NCBI GenBank assembly: GCA_964394665.1
Contig: CAYMYN010000010.1
Location: forward strand, 51,106-115,105
Origin: CAYMYN01 sp964394665
GTDB lineage: Bacteria; Planctomycetota; UBA1135; GCA-002686595
Direction: 5' to 3'
Length of the DNA: 64,000 nt
Shown: positions 7,241 through 15,789 of the stretch, in pieces
How positions within the stretch are numbered: the first letter of the stretch is position 1
Layout of the letters: the number at the start of each line of letters is the position of its first letter
Made by a program: the position numbers and the translations under genes
Notes under the pieces: model-generated
Database searches by the model: none
What the model was told of the DNA's origin: nothing
The model's input: the letters and a program-made list of their open reading frames with translations, nothing else

Positions 7241-8659
7241 TCAACCCTCCGCCAGGGCGCGCTTCATCACGTTCGAGCTCTTGGGCGGCGGCACCAGGCC
7301 GACCGCGCGGCCCAGGCGCTTGCGGCCGTAGAGCGGGTTCTCGAGGTAGTACAGCATGCGCTCCATGAAGCGCCGCGCCCGCTGGTTGTAGCCGTAGTAC
7401 CACTGCTCGTAGGAGCGCACCATGTTCTTGCGCATCTCCTCGAGCTCGAGCTGGGTGAAGTGCTCGTGCTTGTAGGCCGAGCGGTTCGAGCTGACGTAGT
7501 TCTCGCGCAGGTCGGTGACGTCGATGTTCGCCAGGTAGCCGTCCCACGACTCGGTGCCGATCAGCGGGTTGAAGACCGAGACGCGCACGAGATCCGGCCC
7601 GGCCAGGCGCAACACCTTCTCGGTCTCCTCGATGTCCTGCTTGGTCTCGCCCGGGCTGCCCACGATCAGGTAGACCTTGGCCCAGATGCCCGCGCGGCGC
7701 GTCATGCGCGCGGCCTCGACGATCTGCTCGGGCGTGAGGTCCTTCTTGAGCACGTCCAGCATGCGCTGGCTGCCGGACTCCCAGCCGTAGTAGATGCGGC
7801 GGCACCCGGCGCGGTGCATGTGCTTGAGCAGCGGATAGTCGACGCAGTCCGCGCGGGTGTTGGCGATCCACTCGAACTTGAGACCGCGGCGAATGATCTC
7901 GTCGCACATCTCGTGGATGCGTTTCTTGCGCAGGGTCAGGATCTCGTCGACGAAGAGCACGACGCCGGGGTCGTAGGTCTTCACGATGTGCTCGAGCTCG
8001 TCCACGATCAGCTCGGTCGAGCGCACGCGGAAGCCGCGGCCGGTGAGCTCCTTCTGGCAGAAGATGCACTTGAAGGGGCATCCACGCGTCGTGAAGATGT
8101 ACGCCAGGCGCTCGGGGTTGAGCTGGAAGTACTTCTCCATCGGCAGCAGGTGCCGCGCCGGCATCGGCAGCTCGTCGAGCTTCTTGATCAGCGGCGGCGC
8201 CGGGTTGTCGATCGTGAGCTGGCCGTCGCGCAGCGCGGCCAGGCCCGGCACCTGCGCGAGTTCGTTCTCGTCCCCGCCCTCGAGGGCGCGCACGAACTGC
8301 GGCATGGTCTCCTCGCACTCGCCCTTGATGACGTAGTCGAAGTGGCCGCTGTCGAGGAAGATCCCCTGGTCGACCGAGGCGTGCGGGCCGCCCATGATCG
8401 TGATCTTGCCGCGCTCCTTGGCGTACTTCGCCCAGGCGATCGCGCGCCGGATGTTCGGCGTCAGCGCCCCGAAGCCGATGATGTCGTTGCGCTCGATGAC
8501 CTCGCGCATGTACGAGTCGTTGACGATGCGCTCGTCGCAGAGCTCGACCGGCAACCCGGCCTTCTCCATGGCGGCCCCGATGTAGGGGATGCCCAGGACC
8601 ATCGCGAGGGGGTCCTCCTGGACGTGCGGCTTGACGTAGGTGAGGAGGGTCTTGCGCAT
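7241..8659 (-). CDS. B12-binding-domain radical SAM protein
   Basis: The protein has 472 residues. The N-terminal half is a Rossmann-like cobalamin-binding domain (GIPYIGAAMEKAGLPVELCD, then IIGFGALTPN and ITIMGGPHAS). The radical SAM core begins with the Cys-x3-Cys-x2-Cys cluster TRGCPFKCIFCQ (about 195-206) and has VGSPGETKQDIEET in the barrel. There is no His in the B12 loop that I can identify, so a base-off cofactor is likely if cobalamin is bound. Such proteins methylate unactivated carbon or phosphorus or rearrange sugars and lipids; the substrate is unknown. A second protein of the same architecture lies at 42995-44428. A promoter candidate lies 96 bases upstream. Confidence 0.9.
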   Translation of the reverse strand: MRKTLLTYVKPHVQEDPLAMVLGIPYIGAAMEKAGLPVELCDERIVNDSYMREVIERNDIIGFGALTPNIRRAIAWAKYAKERGKITIMGGPHASVDQGIFLDSGHFDYVIKGECEETMPQFVRALEGGDENELAQVPGLAALRDGQLTIDNPAPPLIKKLDELPMPARHLLPMEKYFQLNPERLAYIFTTRGCPFKCIFCQKELTGRGFRVRSTELIVDELEHIVKTYDPGVVLFVDEILTLRKKRIHEMCDEIIRRGLKFEWIANTRADCVDYPLLKHMHRAGCRRIYYGWESGSQRMLDVLKKDLTPEQIVEAARMTRRAGIWAKVYLIVGSPGETKQDIEETEKVLRLAGPDLVRVSVFNPLIGTESWDGYLANIDVTDLRENYVSSNRSAYKHEHFTQLELEEMRKNMVRSYEQWYYGYNQRARRFMERMLYYLENPLYGRKRLGRAVGLVPPPKSSNVMKRALAEG

Positions 8660-8754
8660 CGGTGCGGAACTCTGGGAGCGGGCGCGGGGGGAGGTCGGGG
8701 GGCGGGCCGGGCCGGGAGGGGGCCCCTCCGGGTATCGACCGACGACTGGGCCGA

Positions 8755-8783
8755 AATCTACCCTGCGCGTGAGGTTTCGGCAA
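8755..8783 (-). promoter_or_regulatory. Sigma-70-like promoter for the radical SAM gene
   Basis: On the minus strand TTGCCG (8783-8778) and TAGATT (8760-8755) are separated by 17 bases, a good housekeeping promoter geometry in otherwise GC-rich DNA. The start codon is 96 bases downstream of the -10 box. Confidence 0.5.
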
Positions 8784-8857
8784 CGAAGCCCGCCCTCCGG
8801 GCCGACCGGGCCGCCTGGGGGCGCGGCCCGGGGCGCCGGGATCCGGGGGCCCCTGGC

Positions 8858-10123
8858 TCAGGCCCGGGCGCCGACCGCTCCCAGCGCGGCGCGGTACTCC
8901 TCGAGGAACTCGTCCGTCAGGCGCTCGATCGTGAAGTGCTCGAGCAAGCGGCGTCGACCGGCCTCCCCCATCCGTCGCCGCAGGTCGGGGTCGGCCAGGA
9001 GGCGCGCGATCGCCGCCGCGAAGGCCTCCAGGTCGAAGGGGTTCTCGACCAGGCCGGTCTCGCCGTGGCGGACCACCTCGCTGCTGCCGCCGAAGCTGGT
9101 CGCGACCACGGGTTTCGAGTGCTCCATGGCCTCGAGGTTGACCATGCCGAAGGTGTCGAAGCAGATCGAGGGCGTGACGAACACGTCCGTGGCCGCGTAG
9201 GCGCACTGCAGCTCCTCGCCGTCGAGCCAACCGGTCGGCACCACGCGCTCGGCGACCCCCAGGTCGCGCGCCAGGCCCTCGAACTCGCCGCGGTAGAGCT
9301 GCTCGCGGCCCATCACCAAGAGCCGCAGCGCCGGGAAGGTCGGCGCGAGCCGCGCCAACATCCGCAGGAGCTGCGCGACGCCCTTCTGCTCGTGCAGGCG
9401 GCCGCCGATGGCGATCACCTGCTTGCCCGCGAGGTCGTGACGGCGCCGGAAGACCTCGACGGCCTCGATCCCGGGCAAGGTCGGCCGCAGGCGCAGGGCG
9501 TTGTGCACCGTGCGGTCGACGCGGATGCCGTTGGCCCGGATCGCGAGCCCCAGCTCGTCCGAGACGACGGTGAAGCGCTGCACGTCGCGCTCGAGCACGC
9601 GGCGGATGGCCGTGTTGCGCCCGGGCCGGAAGCGCAGCCGTTGGCAGGGGATGCACTTGCTCCAACGCGCCGGGTAGTCGCGCAGGAGGCCGCCGTGCTC
9701 CTCCCCGCCGTGGAAGCAGGTCAGCTTCTGGTAGCAGAAGGTCATCACGTCGTGGGCCGTGAAGACCACCGCCGCGCCCGCCGCGCGCGCGTCGGCGAGG
9801 GCGCCGTAGGAGAGGTGCGTGTGCAGCAGGTGGCTGTGCACCACGTCGGGGCGCCATTCGGCCAGGAAGCGCCGCAGGGGCCGGCGGGCGCGCGGGTTCG
9901 AGAGCCCGACCCAGGCGCGGAACCGCGGCGCGTAGTCCGAGTGCACGAGGAACACCTCGCAGCCCTCGATCTCCGTGCGCCCCGCGCGCGAGGGATCCTG
10001 GGTGGCCGACACGACCGCGGTGTCGTGGCCCAGCTCCCGCAGGCGCTCCGCCTGCTGGTACATCTGGCGGATCGACGAGCCGATGCGCGGATCGTGGAGG
10101 TCGTTCAGGAACAGGACGCGCAT
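8858..10123 (-). CDS. GT4-family glycosyltransferase
   Basis: The 421-residue protein starts MRVLFLNDLHDPRIGSSIRQ, the usual N-terminal strand of GT-B enzymes with the Gly-rich nucleotide-binding turn. The C-terminal half has VIAIGGRLHEQKGVAQLLR, then an E-x7-E-like region in FGMVNLEAMEHSKPVVAT. A central Cys/His-rich stretch (FCYQKLTCFHGGEEHGG and KCIPCQRLR) is seen in a subset of GT4 enzymes. It presumably transfers a nucleotide-activated sugar to a lipid-linked glycan at the cytoplasmic face; donor and acceptor are not known. It is divergent from the secreted PQQ-type gene at 10238 and monocistronic by spacing. Confidence 0.88.
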   Translation of the reverse strand: MRVLFLNDLHDPRIGSSIRQMYQQAERLRELGHDTAVVSATQDPSRAGRTEIEGCEVFLVHSDYAPRFRAWVGLSNPRARRPLRRFLAEWRPDVVHSHLLHTHLSYGALADARAAGAAVVFTAHDVMTFCYQKLTCFHGGEEHGGLLRDYPARWSKCIPCQRLRFRPGRNTAIRRVLERDVQRFTVVSDELGLAIRANGIRVDRTVHNALRLRPTLPGIEAVEVFRRRHDLAGKQVIAIGGRLHEQKGVAQLLRMLARLAPTFPALRLLVMGREQLYRGEFEGLARDLGVAERVVPTGWLDGEELQCAYAATDVFVTPSICFDTFGMVNLEAMEHSKPVVATSFGGSSEVVRHGETGLVENPFDLEAFAAAIARLLADPDLRRRMGEAGRRRLLEHFTIERLTDEFLEEYRAALGAVGARA

Positions 10124-10157
10124 CGGCGGGGAGGTCGCGGCAGGCGGCGGGTGCGGG

Positions 10158-10212
10158 GTTGTAGCACGCGCCCCAGCGCCGGTCCCCCGCCGGTCCGGGG
10201 CCGTGTTAGCCT
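10158..10212. promoter_or_regulatory. Divergent promoter region between the glycosyltransferase and PQQ-type protein genes
   Basis: The 114 bases between the two start codons hold two -10-like hexamers facing away from each other: TACAAC on the minus strand (10163-10158, 34 bases before ATG 10123) and TAGCCT on the plus strand (10207-10212, 25 bases before ATG 10238). No good -35 box is seen for either. The implied leaders are very short. Confidence 0.4.
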
Positions 10213-10237
10213 GGCCCCGTCCCCTCTCTGGAGCCCC

Positions 10238-11962
10238 ATGCCCATCCCCCACCCGCGCGTCGCCCTCGTCCCCCTGACCCTGACCCTGCTGTGCGCCCTC
10301 GCCGGAGCGCAGGACTGGAGCAACCTGGGTGGCAACGCCGCCCGCAATGGGCGCTCCGCCGCGCAGGGGCCGTTGGCGGCCACCCCCGCCTGGAACAACA
10401 CGGCGCGCCCCTCGATCATCGCCTGGGCGCCCTTCACCGAGGGCGCGCGGGTCTTCACCGTGCGCGAGAGCGGCTTTCCGACCCAGGGCGGTGCGGCGGG
10501 CGACGCGCTCGTGGCCTACGACCTCACGAACGGCCAGGAGCTGTGGAGCGCGACCCTGCCCTTCGCTGGCGACACGAACACCGAGTGGATCGCCTGGATC
10601 GGCGGCGTACGCCACGGGCGCGTCTTCGCCAGCCGCGCCAGCCACCAGAAACCCGGTCCGCTGCGGGCCCTGGACGCCACCAGCGGCGCGACGCTCTGGA
10701 CGAGCACGTTCCAGACCGAGGCCTTCGCCTACGACGGCCTCGTCTTCGCACCCAATGGCGACCCGATCGTCGGCGATTGGCAGCGCATCGCGCGCCTGGA
10801 CGGCGCGAGCGGCGCGACGCTCTGGAGCACGCCCCGCAACCGCGCCGTGAGCGGCAACTGCGGCGCCGCCGCGACGGACACCGCGCTGTTCATCGACGAG
10901 GTCGCCCCCGGCGGCCAGATCGTCACCAAGCTCGACCTCGCCACGGGCGCGAAGCTCTACTCGAGCGCCGTGATGCCCGGCTTCACGGCCCAGAACGCGC
11001 CCTTCCTCTCCCCCGACGGCCAGACGGTCTACTTCTCGCGCACCCAGAACAACGCCGCGGTCGACGAGCTGTTCGCCTTCCAGGACACCGGAGCCGCGCT
11101 GGTCCTCTCGTGGAGCCGCCCGGTGCGCTGGACCACGAGCCACGAACACGGCCTGGGCGCCGACGGCTCGATCTACACCTTCCTGCCGGACGATCAGTTC
11201 GTGCGCCTGGACCCGCTGAACGGCGCCGTGTTGGCGAGCGCCGGCGTGCTCGCGCCCCTGGGCTCGCCGAACCTCTCGCCCAAGACCGCCGTGGGCGCGG
11301 ACGGCACGGTCTACGTCTCGAACGGCTGGGCGAGTTCTCCCGCCACCGACGGCCGCCTGTGGGCCTTCTCCGCCGACCTCGCCGTGACGCACTTCGTGCT
11401 GAACCTCGACCGACCGAACCAGGGCGGCCCGGCGTTGGCGCAGGACGGCACGTTGATCGTGTGCGACCGCGTCGGCGTGCACGCCTACCGCGCCGCCGCG
11501 CCGGGGGTGGCGTTCTGCGCCGGGGACGGCAGCGCGAGCGCCTGTCCCTGCGGCAATGCCGGAGCCCCGGGCGCGGGCTGCGCCAACTCCTCCGGTGCGG
11601 GCGCCGTGCTGGCCGGCGCGGGCAGCGCGAGCGTGGCCGCGGACGACCTCGTGCTCGGCGCGAGCGGCCTCCTGCCCGGCCAACCGGCCCTGCTCTACGC
11701 CGGCAACAACGCCGTCAACGGCGGCGCGGGCATCGTCTTCGGCGACGGGCTGCGCTGCGCCGGCGGCATGCTGAGGCGCCTGGGCGTGCGCGTGCCCGAC
11801 GCCCTCGGCATGGCGAGCTACGGCCCCGGGCTCGCGGCCCAGGCCGGCTGGGCTCCCGGGGACCTGCGCCGCCTCCAGGTCTGGTACCGCGACCCGCTGC
11901 TCTCCCCCTGCGGCAACGGCTTCAACCTGACCCAGGGCCTCGAGCTCGCGTTCCTGCCCTGA
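10238..11962 (+). CDS. Secreted PQQ-type beta-propeller protein with six-Cys C-terminal module
   Basis: This encodes 574 residues with a signal peptide (about 1-23, VALVPLTLTLLCALAGA then QDW). The body has PQQ-enzyme-like blades with repeated GATLW/GAKLY turns (DATSGATLWTS, DGASGATLWS, DLATGAKLYSS). It lacks any recognisable dehydrogenase signature, so it may be a structural or binding propeller. The last 149 residues (about 426-574) are the lineage module, with cysteines in FCAGDG, ACPCGN, GCAN, RCAGG and SPCGN and the end GFNLTQGLELAFLP. The same module ends the proteins at 24307 and 35372. It is the only plus-strand gene between 4759 and 31737 and is convergent with the flippase gene, 15 bases away. 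Confidence 0.82.
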   Translation: MPIPHPRVALVPLTLTLLCALAGAQDWSNLGGNAARNGRSAAQGPLAATPAWNNTARPSIIAWAPFTEGARVFTVRESGFPTQGGAAGDALVAYDLTNGQELWSATLPFAGDTNTEWIAWIGGVRHGRVFASRASHQKPGPLRALDATSGATLWTSTFQTEAFAYDGLVFAPNGDPIVGDWQRIARLDGASGATLWSTPRNRAVSGNCGAAATDTALFIDEVAPGGQIVTKLDLATGAKLYSSAVMPGFTAQNAPFLSPDGQTVYFSRTQNNAAVDELFAFQDTGAALVLSWSRPVRWTTSHEHGLGADGSIYTFLPDDQFVRLDPLNGAVLASAGVLAPLGSPNLSPKTAVGADGTVYVSNGWASSPATDGRLWAFSADLAVTHFVLNLDRPNQGGPALAQDGTLIVCDRVGVHAYRAAAPGVAFCAGDGSASACPCGNAGAPGAGCANSSGAGAVLAGAGSASVAADDLVLGASGLLPGQPALLYAGNNAVNGGAGIVFGDGLRCAGGMLRRLGVRVPDALGMASYGPGLAAQAGWAPGDLRRLQVWYRDPLLSPCGNGFNLTQGLELAFLP

Positions 11963-11977
11963 CCCAGGCGGACGGAG

Positions 11978-13357
11978 TCACGGGCTCGCGGCGCGCTCGG
12001 CGGAAAGTTCGGGGGCCTGGCTCCAGACCTGCTCCGGGCGCCGCGCGCGGGCCAGGAACCAGGTGATGTAGCCCAGGTGCACGAGCACCCAGGACTGGTA
12101 GAGCGAGAGCCCCCAGGCCGTCCCGGTGTAGGGCACGTTGAAGATCAACCAGACGTTGGTCGGGATCGTGAGGATCGCGCCCAGCACCGTCAGGAGCAGC
12201 CACACGCGCACGCGGTTGGCGACGATGAAGAAGGACTCGATCCCGACCGCGAAGGCGAAGGGCACGTAGCCCAGGGTCAGGATCCAGGCGTAGTGGAACA
12301 CCGGCCGCGCGTAGTCCTCGGGGAAGAGCAGCGGCATCAGGAACGGGATCGCGAAGAGGACCGCCAGGAGCGCGGCGCTGATGAGGCCCCCGGTGACCAG
12401 GCTCGCGCGCGCGAACAGGCGCCGCAGGCGCGTGATGTCGCGCAGGCCGGCCAACTCGCCCAGGGCCGGCAGCAGGGTGCGGCTCACGCCCTGGGCCATC
12501 ATCATCGGCACCATCATGAAGCGCTGGGCGATGTGGAAGTACGCCACCCAGCTCATGCCCACGACGCCGCCCAGGATCAGGCGCGGGAACACCGTGCCGA
12601 AGAGCACCTGGCCGTTCTTCAGGAGCGCGATGCGCAGGCCCTGGCGGATGCCCTGGCGGATCTTCACGTCGCGCGTGCGGGCTAGGATCTCGCGCGGCCC
12701 GGGCAGCGGATAGCCGCCGTCGTGCCGCGCCTGGTGGTAGAGCCCAAGGGCCAGGATCGAGCCCACCGCGCTGGAGGCGATCGTGCCCAGGATCGCGCCC
12801 TGCGGGGTCTGGGTGATGAGCGCGCCCAGCACGACCAGGAAGAAACGCACCAGCTCGTGGCCGTTCTCGACCTGGCCCAGCAGCAGCATGCGGCGCGTAC
12901 CCTGGAACACGACCAGCGCCACGAGCTTGGGCAGCTCCAGCAGCGGCACGAAGCACAGCCACCAGGCCCACACGCCGATCTGGCGGTCCTTGAAGAAGCG
13001 TTCGCCGATCTCCGGCAGGGCGAAGTAGCCGACGGCCAGGATCACGCTGCCGAAGACCAGGATCGTCTTGGCCAGGAAGGCGATCCAACCCGCGACCTTG
13101 AAGTCGTTGCCGCGCGCGGCGGCGGCGGCGATCTGGCTCACGACCGCCTGGGTGACGCCCAGGTTGACGAGGAAGAAGAACAGCGCCTGCAGGGCCAGGG
13201 CCGAGACGAACAGGCCCTGGCCGTTGGAGCCCAGCAGGAAGGCGATCGCGACGGTCGAGAGCAGTTGGCTCGTCTGGTTGATGAGCGCCGCCACCTGCAG
13301 GGTCGCGGCGTCGCGCACGAACCGATGCCGGATCGCCGCCAGCAGGCGCGATCTCAC
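11978..13357 (-). CDS. Polysaccharide flippase (Wzx/MATE-like, MVF superfamily)
   Basis: The 459-residue protein is strongly hydrophobic with roughly 12-14 membrane helices (for example SQLLSTVAIAFLLG, ALFFFLVNLGVTQAVVSQIA, VWLLLTVLGAILTIPTNVWL). The pattern matches the O-antigen/exopolysaccharide lipid-linked repeat-unit translocases. Start GTG 13357 was chosen because GTGA overlaps the TGA stop of the upstream glycosyltransferase gene by 4 bases, as elsewhere in this operon. It would move undecaprenyl-linked glycan units across the inner membrane. No polymerase of the Wzy type was seen nearby, so the partner is elsewhere or the product is not polymerised this way. Confidence 0.85.
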   Translation of the reverse strand: MRSRLLAAIRHRFVRDAATLQVAALINQTSQLLSTVAIAFLLGSNGQGLFVSALALQALFFFLVNLGVTQAVVSQIAAAAARGNDFKVAGWIAFLAKTILVFGSVILAVGYFALPEIGERFFKDRQIGVWAWWLCFVPLLELPKLVALVVFQGTRRMLLLGQVENGHELVRFFLVVLGALITQTPQGAILGTIASSAVGSILALGLYHQARHDGGYPLPGPREILARTRDVKIRQGIRQGLRIALLKNGQVLFGTVFPRLILGGVVGMSWVAYFHIAQRFMMVPMMMAQGVSRTLLPALGELAGLRDITRLRRLFARASLVTGGLISAALLAVLFAIPFLMPLLFPEDYARPVFHYAWILTLGYVPFAFAVGIESFFIVANRVRVWLLLTVLGAILTIPTNVWLIFNVPYTGTAWGLSLYQSWVLVHLGYITWFLARARRPEQVWSQAPELSAERAASP

Positions 13358-14517
13358 GCCAGGACCTCGCGGTAGAGCGCCAGCACGCGCCGGGCGTTGT
13401 CCTCCCAGGTCGTGCGCCGGGCATGTTCGCGGGCGGCCCCGGCCAGGCGACGGCGCTCGGCGCCGTCGTCGAGCAGGCGCGCCAGGGCGCCCGCCACCGC
13501 CTCGAGCTCGGGCGCCACCAGGAGCCCGGTCTGGCCGTCGAGGATCGCGTCCTCGGCGCCGCAGCCGAGCGTCCCCAGGCTCGCCGTGCCGCTCGCCGCC
13601 GCCTCGAGGTACACGATGCCGAAACCCTCGAACCCGCCGTCCGCGGCGGTCACTGGGGTGTGCACGAAGAGCTCGGCGCGCTGGAGGAGGTCGACCTTCT
13701 CGTCCTCGTCCACGTTGCCGAGGAAGTGCACGCGTTCCTCGAGGCCCGCGGCGCGCACGAGCTCGTGTAGGGAACGTTCGTAGTCGTCGTGGCTGCGCCG
13801 CCCCACGAGCACGTGGTGCAGGTGGGGGCGCGCTTGGGCCACGCGGCAGAAGGCCGCCAGCGAGAGGTGGTGCCCCTTGCGCTCCTTGGTCTCCCCCATC
13901 GCCAGGGTGTAGGGCCACGCGTGCCAGGGCCGGGGCCCGATGGCGCGCGGCTCGGCGTAGTGCTCGGCCCGCACGGCGTTCGGGATCACGATCACGTGCT
14001 CGGGGCGCGGCGGCGCGCCGGCGAGCAGCTCCAGGAGCCGCCCGCGGGTGAACTGGCTGACCGCGATCAGGCGCGCGAATCCGGCGTAGGTCGCCAGCGC
14101 GCGCGCCCGGTGGCGTGGGTCGAGCAGGGGTTGCACCGTGTAGGTGCCGTGCCCGGTCGCGATGCAGGGCACGCCCGCGAGGCGCGCCGCGCGCAGGGCC
14201 ACGGCGCTGTGCGGGTAGTCCTTGATGGCGTGCACGAGATCCGCGCGCCGGGCGCCGGGATAGGCGCCGAGCACGCCCAGGGTGAAGTTGGCCGCGAAGC
14301 GCGCGCGGTCCATGTGGAAGAAGTGATCCGGCGGCAGGGCCACGCGCACGCGCCAGTGGCCCGGCACCGCCGCGGAGGTCGGCCGGTGCTTGCGCGCCAG
14401 GAGCACCTCGACCTCGAGCGCGGGGTGCAGGGCCTCGAGGGCCGAGATCAGCCGCACCGCGTAGCGGCCCACCCCGTCGAGGTCGGAGAGGGAGTCGGTC
14501 AGGTAGAGGACGCGCAT
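13354..14517 (-). CDS. GT4-family glycosyltransferase
   Basis: This 387-residue GT-B protein starts MRVLYLTDSLSDLDGVGRY (Gly-rich turn). The C-terminal donor domain contains LAMGETKERKGHHLSL, HFLGNVDEDEKVDLL and GFGIVYLEAAASGTASLG (the E-x7-E region with a small-residue loop). It overlaps the flippase gene by GTGA at its end, so the two are translationally coupled. A TAGGAT hexamer (14544-14539) sits 21 bases upstream of the ATG and could start transcription inside the operon. Donor unknown. Confidence 0.87.
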   Translation of the reverse strand: MRVLYLTDSLSDLDGVGRYAVRLISALEALHPALEVEVLLARKHRPTSAAVPGHWRVRVALPPDHFFHMDRARFAANFTLGVLGAYPGARRADLVHAIKDYPHSAVALRAARLAGVPCIATGHGTYTVQPLLDPRHRARALATYAGFARLIAVSQFTRGRLLELLAGAPPRPEHVIVIPNAVRAEHYAEPRAIGPRPWHAWPYTLAMGETKERKGHHLSLAAFCRVAQARPHLHHVLVGRRSHDDYERSLHELVRAAGLEERVHFLGNVDEDEKVDLLQRAELFVHTPVTAADGGFEGFGIVYLEAAASGTASLGTLGCGAEDAILDGQTGLLVAPELEAVAGALARLLDDGAERRRLAGAAREHARRTTWEDNARRVLALYREVLA

Positions 14518-14541
14518 GGGGGGCGGCGGGGCGGTTGCATC

Positions 14542-15789
14542 CTAACGGTCCGCGCGCGCCGCACCGACAGGCGCGGTGCGCGGGACGCGGCGCCCTTCCA
14601 TCCAGGCCAGGATGCGCTGCGCCCGTGCGTCCCAGGTGTGCTGGGGGGCGCGGGCGGCGAGCGTCGCGGCCAAGCGTTCGCGCAGCTCGCGATCGGCGAG
14701 CAGCCGCCCGATGCCTTCGGCCAGGGCCTGCGGGTCGTCGGGGGCCACGAGCCAGGCGTCGTGGTCGTGGCGCACCAACTCGCGCAGGGACGGGAGATCG
14801 CTCGCGACCAGCGCCCGGGCCGCGGCCATGCACTCGAACACCTTGAGCGGCGAGGTGTAGCGCGCGCTGATCGCCGGCGTCGAGCGGTTGGGCGCCGCCA
14901 CGACGTCCGCCGCGGCGAGGTACAGCGGCACCTGCGTGGGGGGCCGGAAGCCATCCAGGCGCACGTTCGCGAGCCCGCGGGCCAGGCGCGCCACGCGCTC
15001 CACGTCGCGGTCCATGCCGCCCACGACGAGGAACCGCGTGGCCGGCAGGCGGCGCGCCGCGTCGATCAGCACCTCGACCCCTTTCCAGGCCAGCAGACCG
15101 CCGGTGTAGACGACCAGCGGCACCTCGGCCTCGAGCCCCAGGCGCGCGCGGGCTTCCTCGCGGGTGGGCCGCTCGGCGAAGCGCCCCGCGTCCCAGGCGT
15201 CGTGCTCGACGCGGACCAGCCCGTCGGGGACGCCCAGGAGCAGCACGTCCTCGCGCACGCCGTTCGAGATGGCCAGGATCCCCGCCACCCCAGCGGCGGC
15301 CTCCCGCAGCCAGCGCTGGCGCAGGCGGCCCTCGGGCACGCGGTGCAGCTCGAGGAAGACGTCGGCGCGGCCGGCCCGGACCAGGCGCCGGGCCACCTCG
15401 AGCTCGCGCGTGAGGATCACCGCGCCCGGCGCCGCCCGCAGGACGAGCGCGGCCGCGTTGCGCGCGAAGCTCAGCTCCTGCAGGCGCGCCGGCAGGTACT
15501 GCAAGCGGGTCGGGACCCGCTCGATCCAATCGATGCACGGCACCGCCCGCAGCCCGGGCGACTCACCGCGCGCCGCGCCGTAGTGGGCGAAGAGCGCCGC
15601 GACGTCCTCCACCGGCGGCGTGCCGCGTCGGCGCGCGTGCACCAGCACGGCCGGCACCCGCGCGCGGCAAAAAGCCGCCGCGACCTGCGCGAGCTGCACG
15701 GACTGGGCGCGCTGGGAGGGCATGCGGGCGTTGGCCACGAGCCACAGTCCCCGCTCCCAGCCCCCGCGGACCGGGCCAGCGTCCCCCAT
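14542..15789 (-). CDS. Glycosyltransferase, GT4-like
   Basis: The protein has 415 residues, with GLWLVANARMPSQRAQSVQ at the N-terminus, a pattern typical of fucosyl- or mannosyl-type GT4 proteins in exopolysaccharide loci. VYTGGLLAWKGVEVLIDAAR and SPLKVFECMAAARALVASD (sugar-nucleotide site) mark the donor domain. The ATG at 15789 overlaps the stop of the membrane phosphatase-superfamily gene by one base (TGATG). Its TAG stop sits inside the TAGGAT hexamer upstream of the next gene. Donor and linkage unknown. Confidence 0.85.
   Translation of the reverse strand: MGDAGPVRGGWERGLWLVANARMPSQRAQSVQLAQVAAAFCRARVPAVLVHARRRGTPPVEDVAALFAHYGAARGESPGLRAVPCIDWIERVPTRLQYLPARLQELSFARNAAALVLRAAPGAVILTRELEVARRLVRAGRADVFLELHRVPEGRLRQRWLREAAAGVAGILAISNGVREDVLLLGVPDGLVRVEHDAWDAGRFAERPTREEARARLGLEAEVPLVVYTGGLLAWKGVEVLIDAARRLPATRFLVVGGMDRDVERVARLARGLANVRLDGFRPPTQVPLYLAAADVVAAPNRSTPAISARYTSPLKVFECMAAARALVASDLPSLRELVRHDHDAWLVAPDDPQALAEGIGRLLADRELRERLAATLAARAPQHTWDARAQRILAWMEGRRVPRTAPVGAARADR

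Noticed and set aside
7025..10237. Long plus-strand ORF leading into the PQQ-type protein frame
   Set aside because: It is antisense to the radical SAM and glycosyltransferase genes; only the part from ATG 10238, which begins with a signal peptide, is real.
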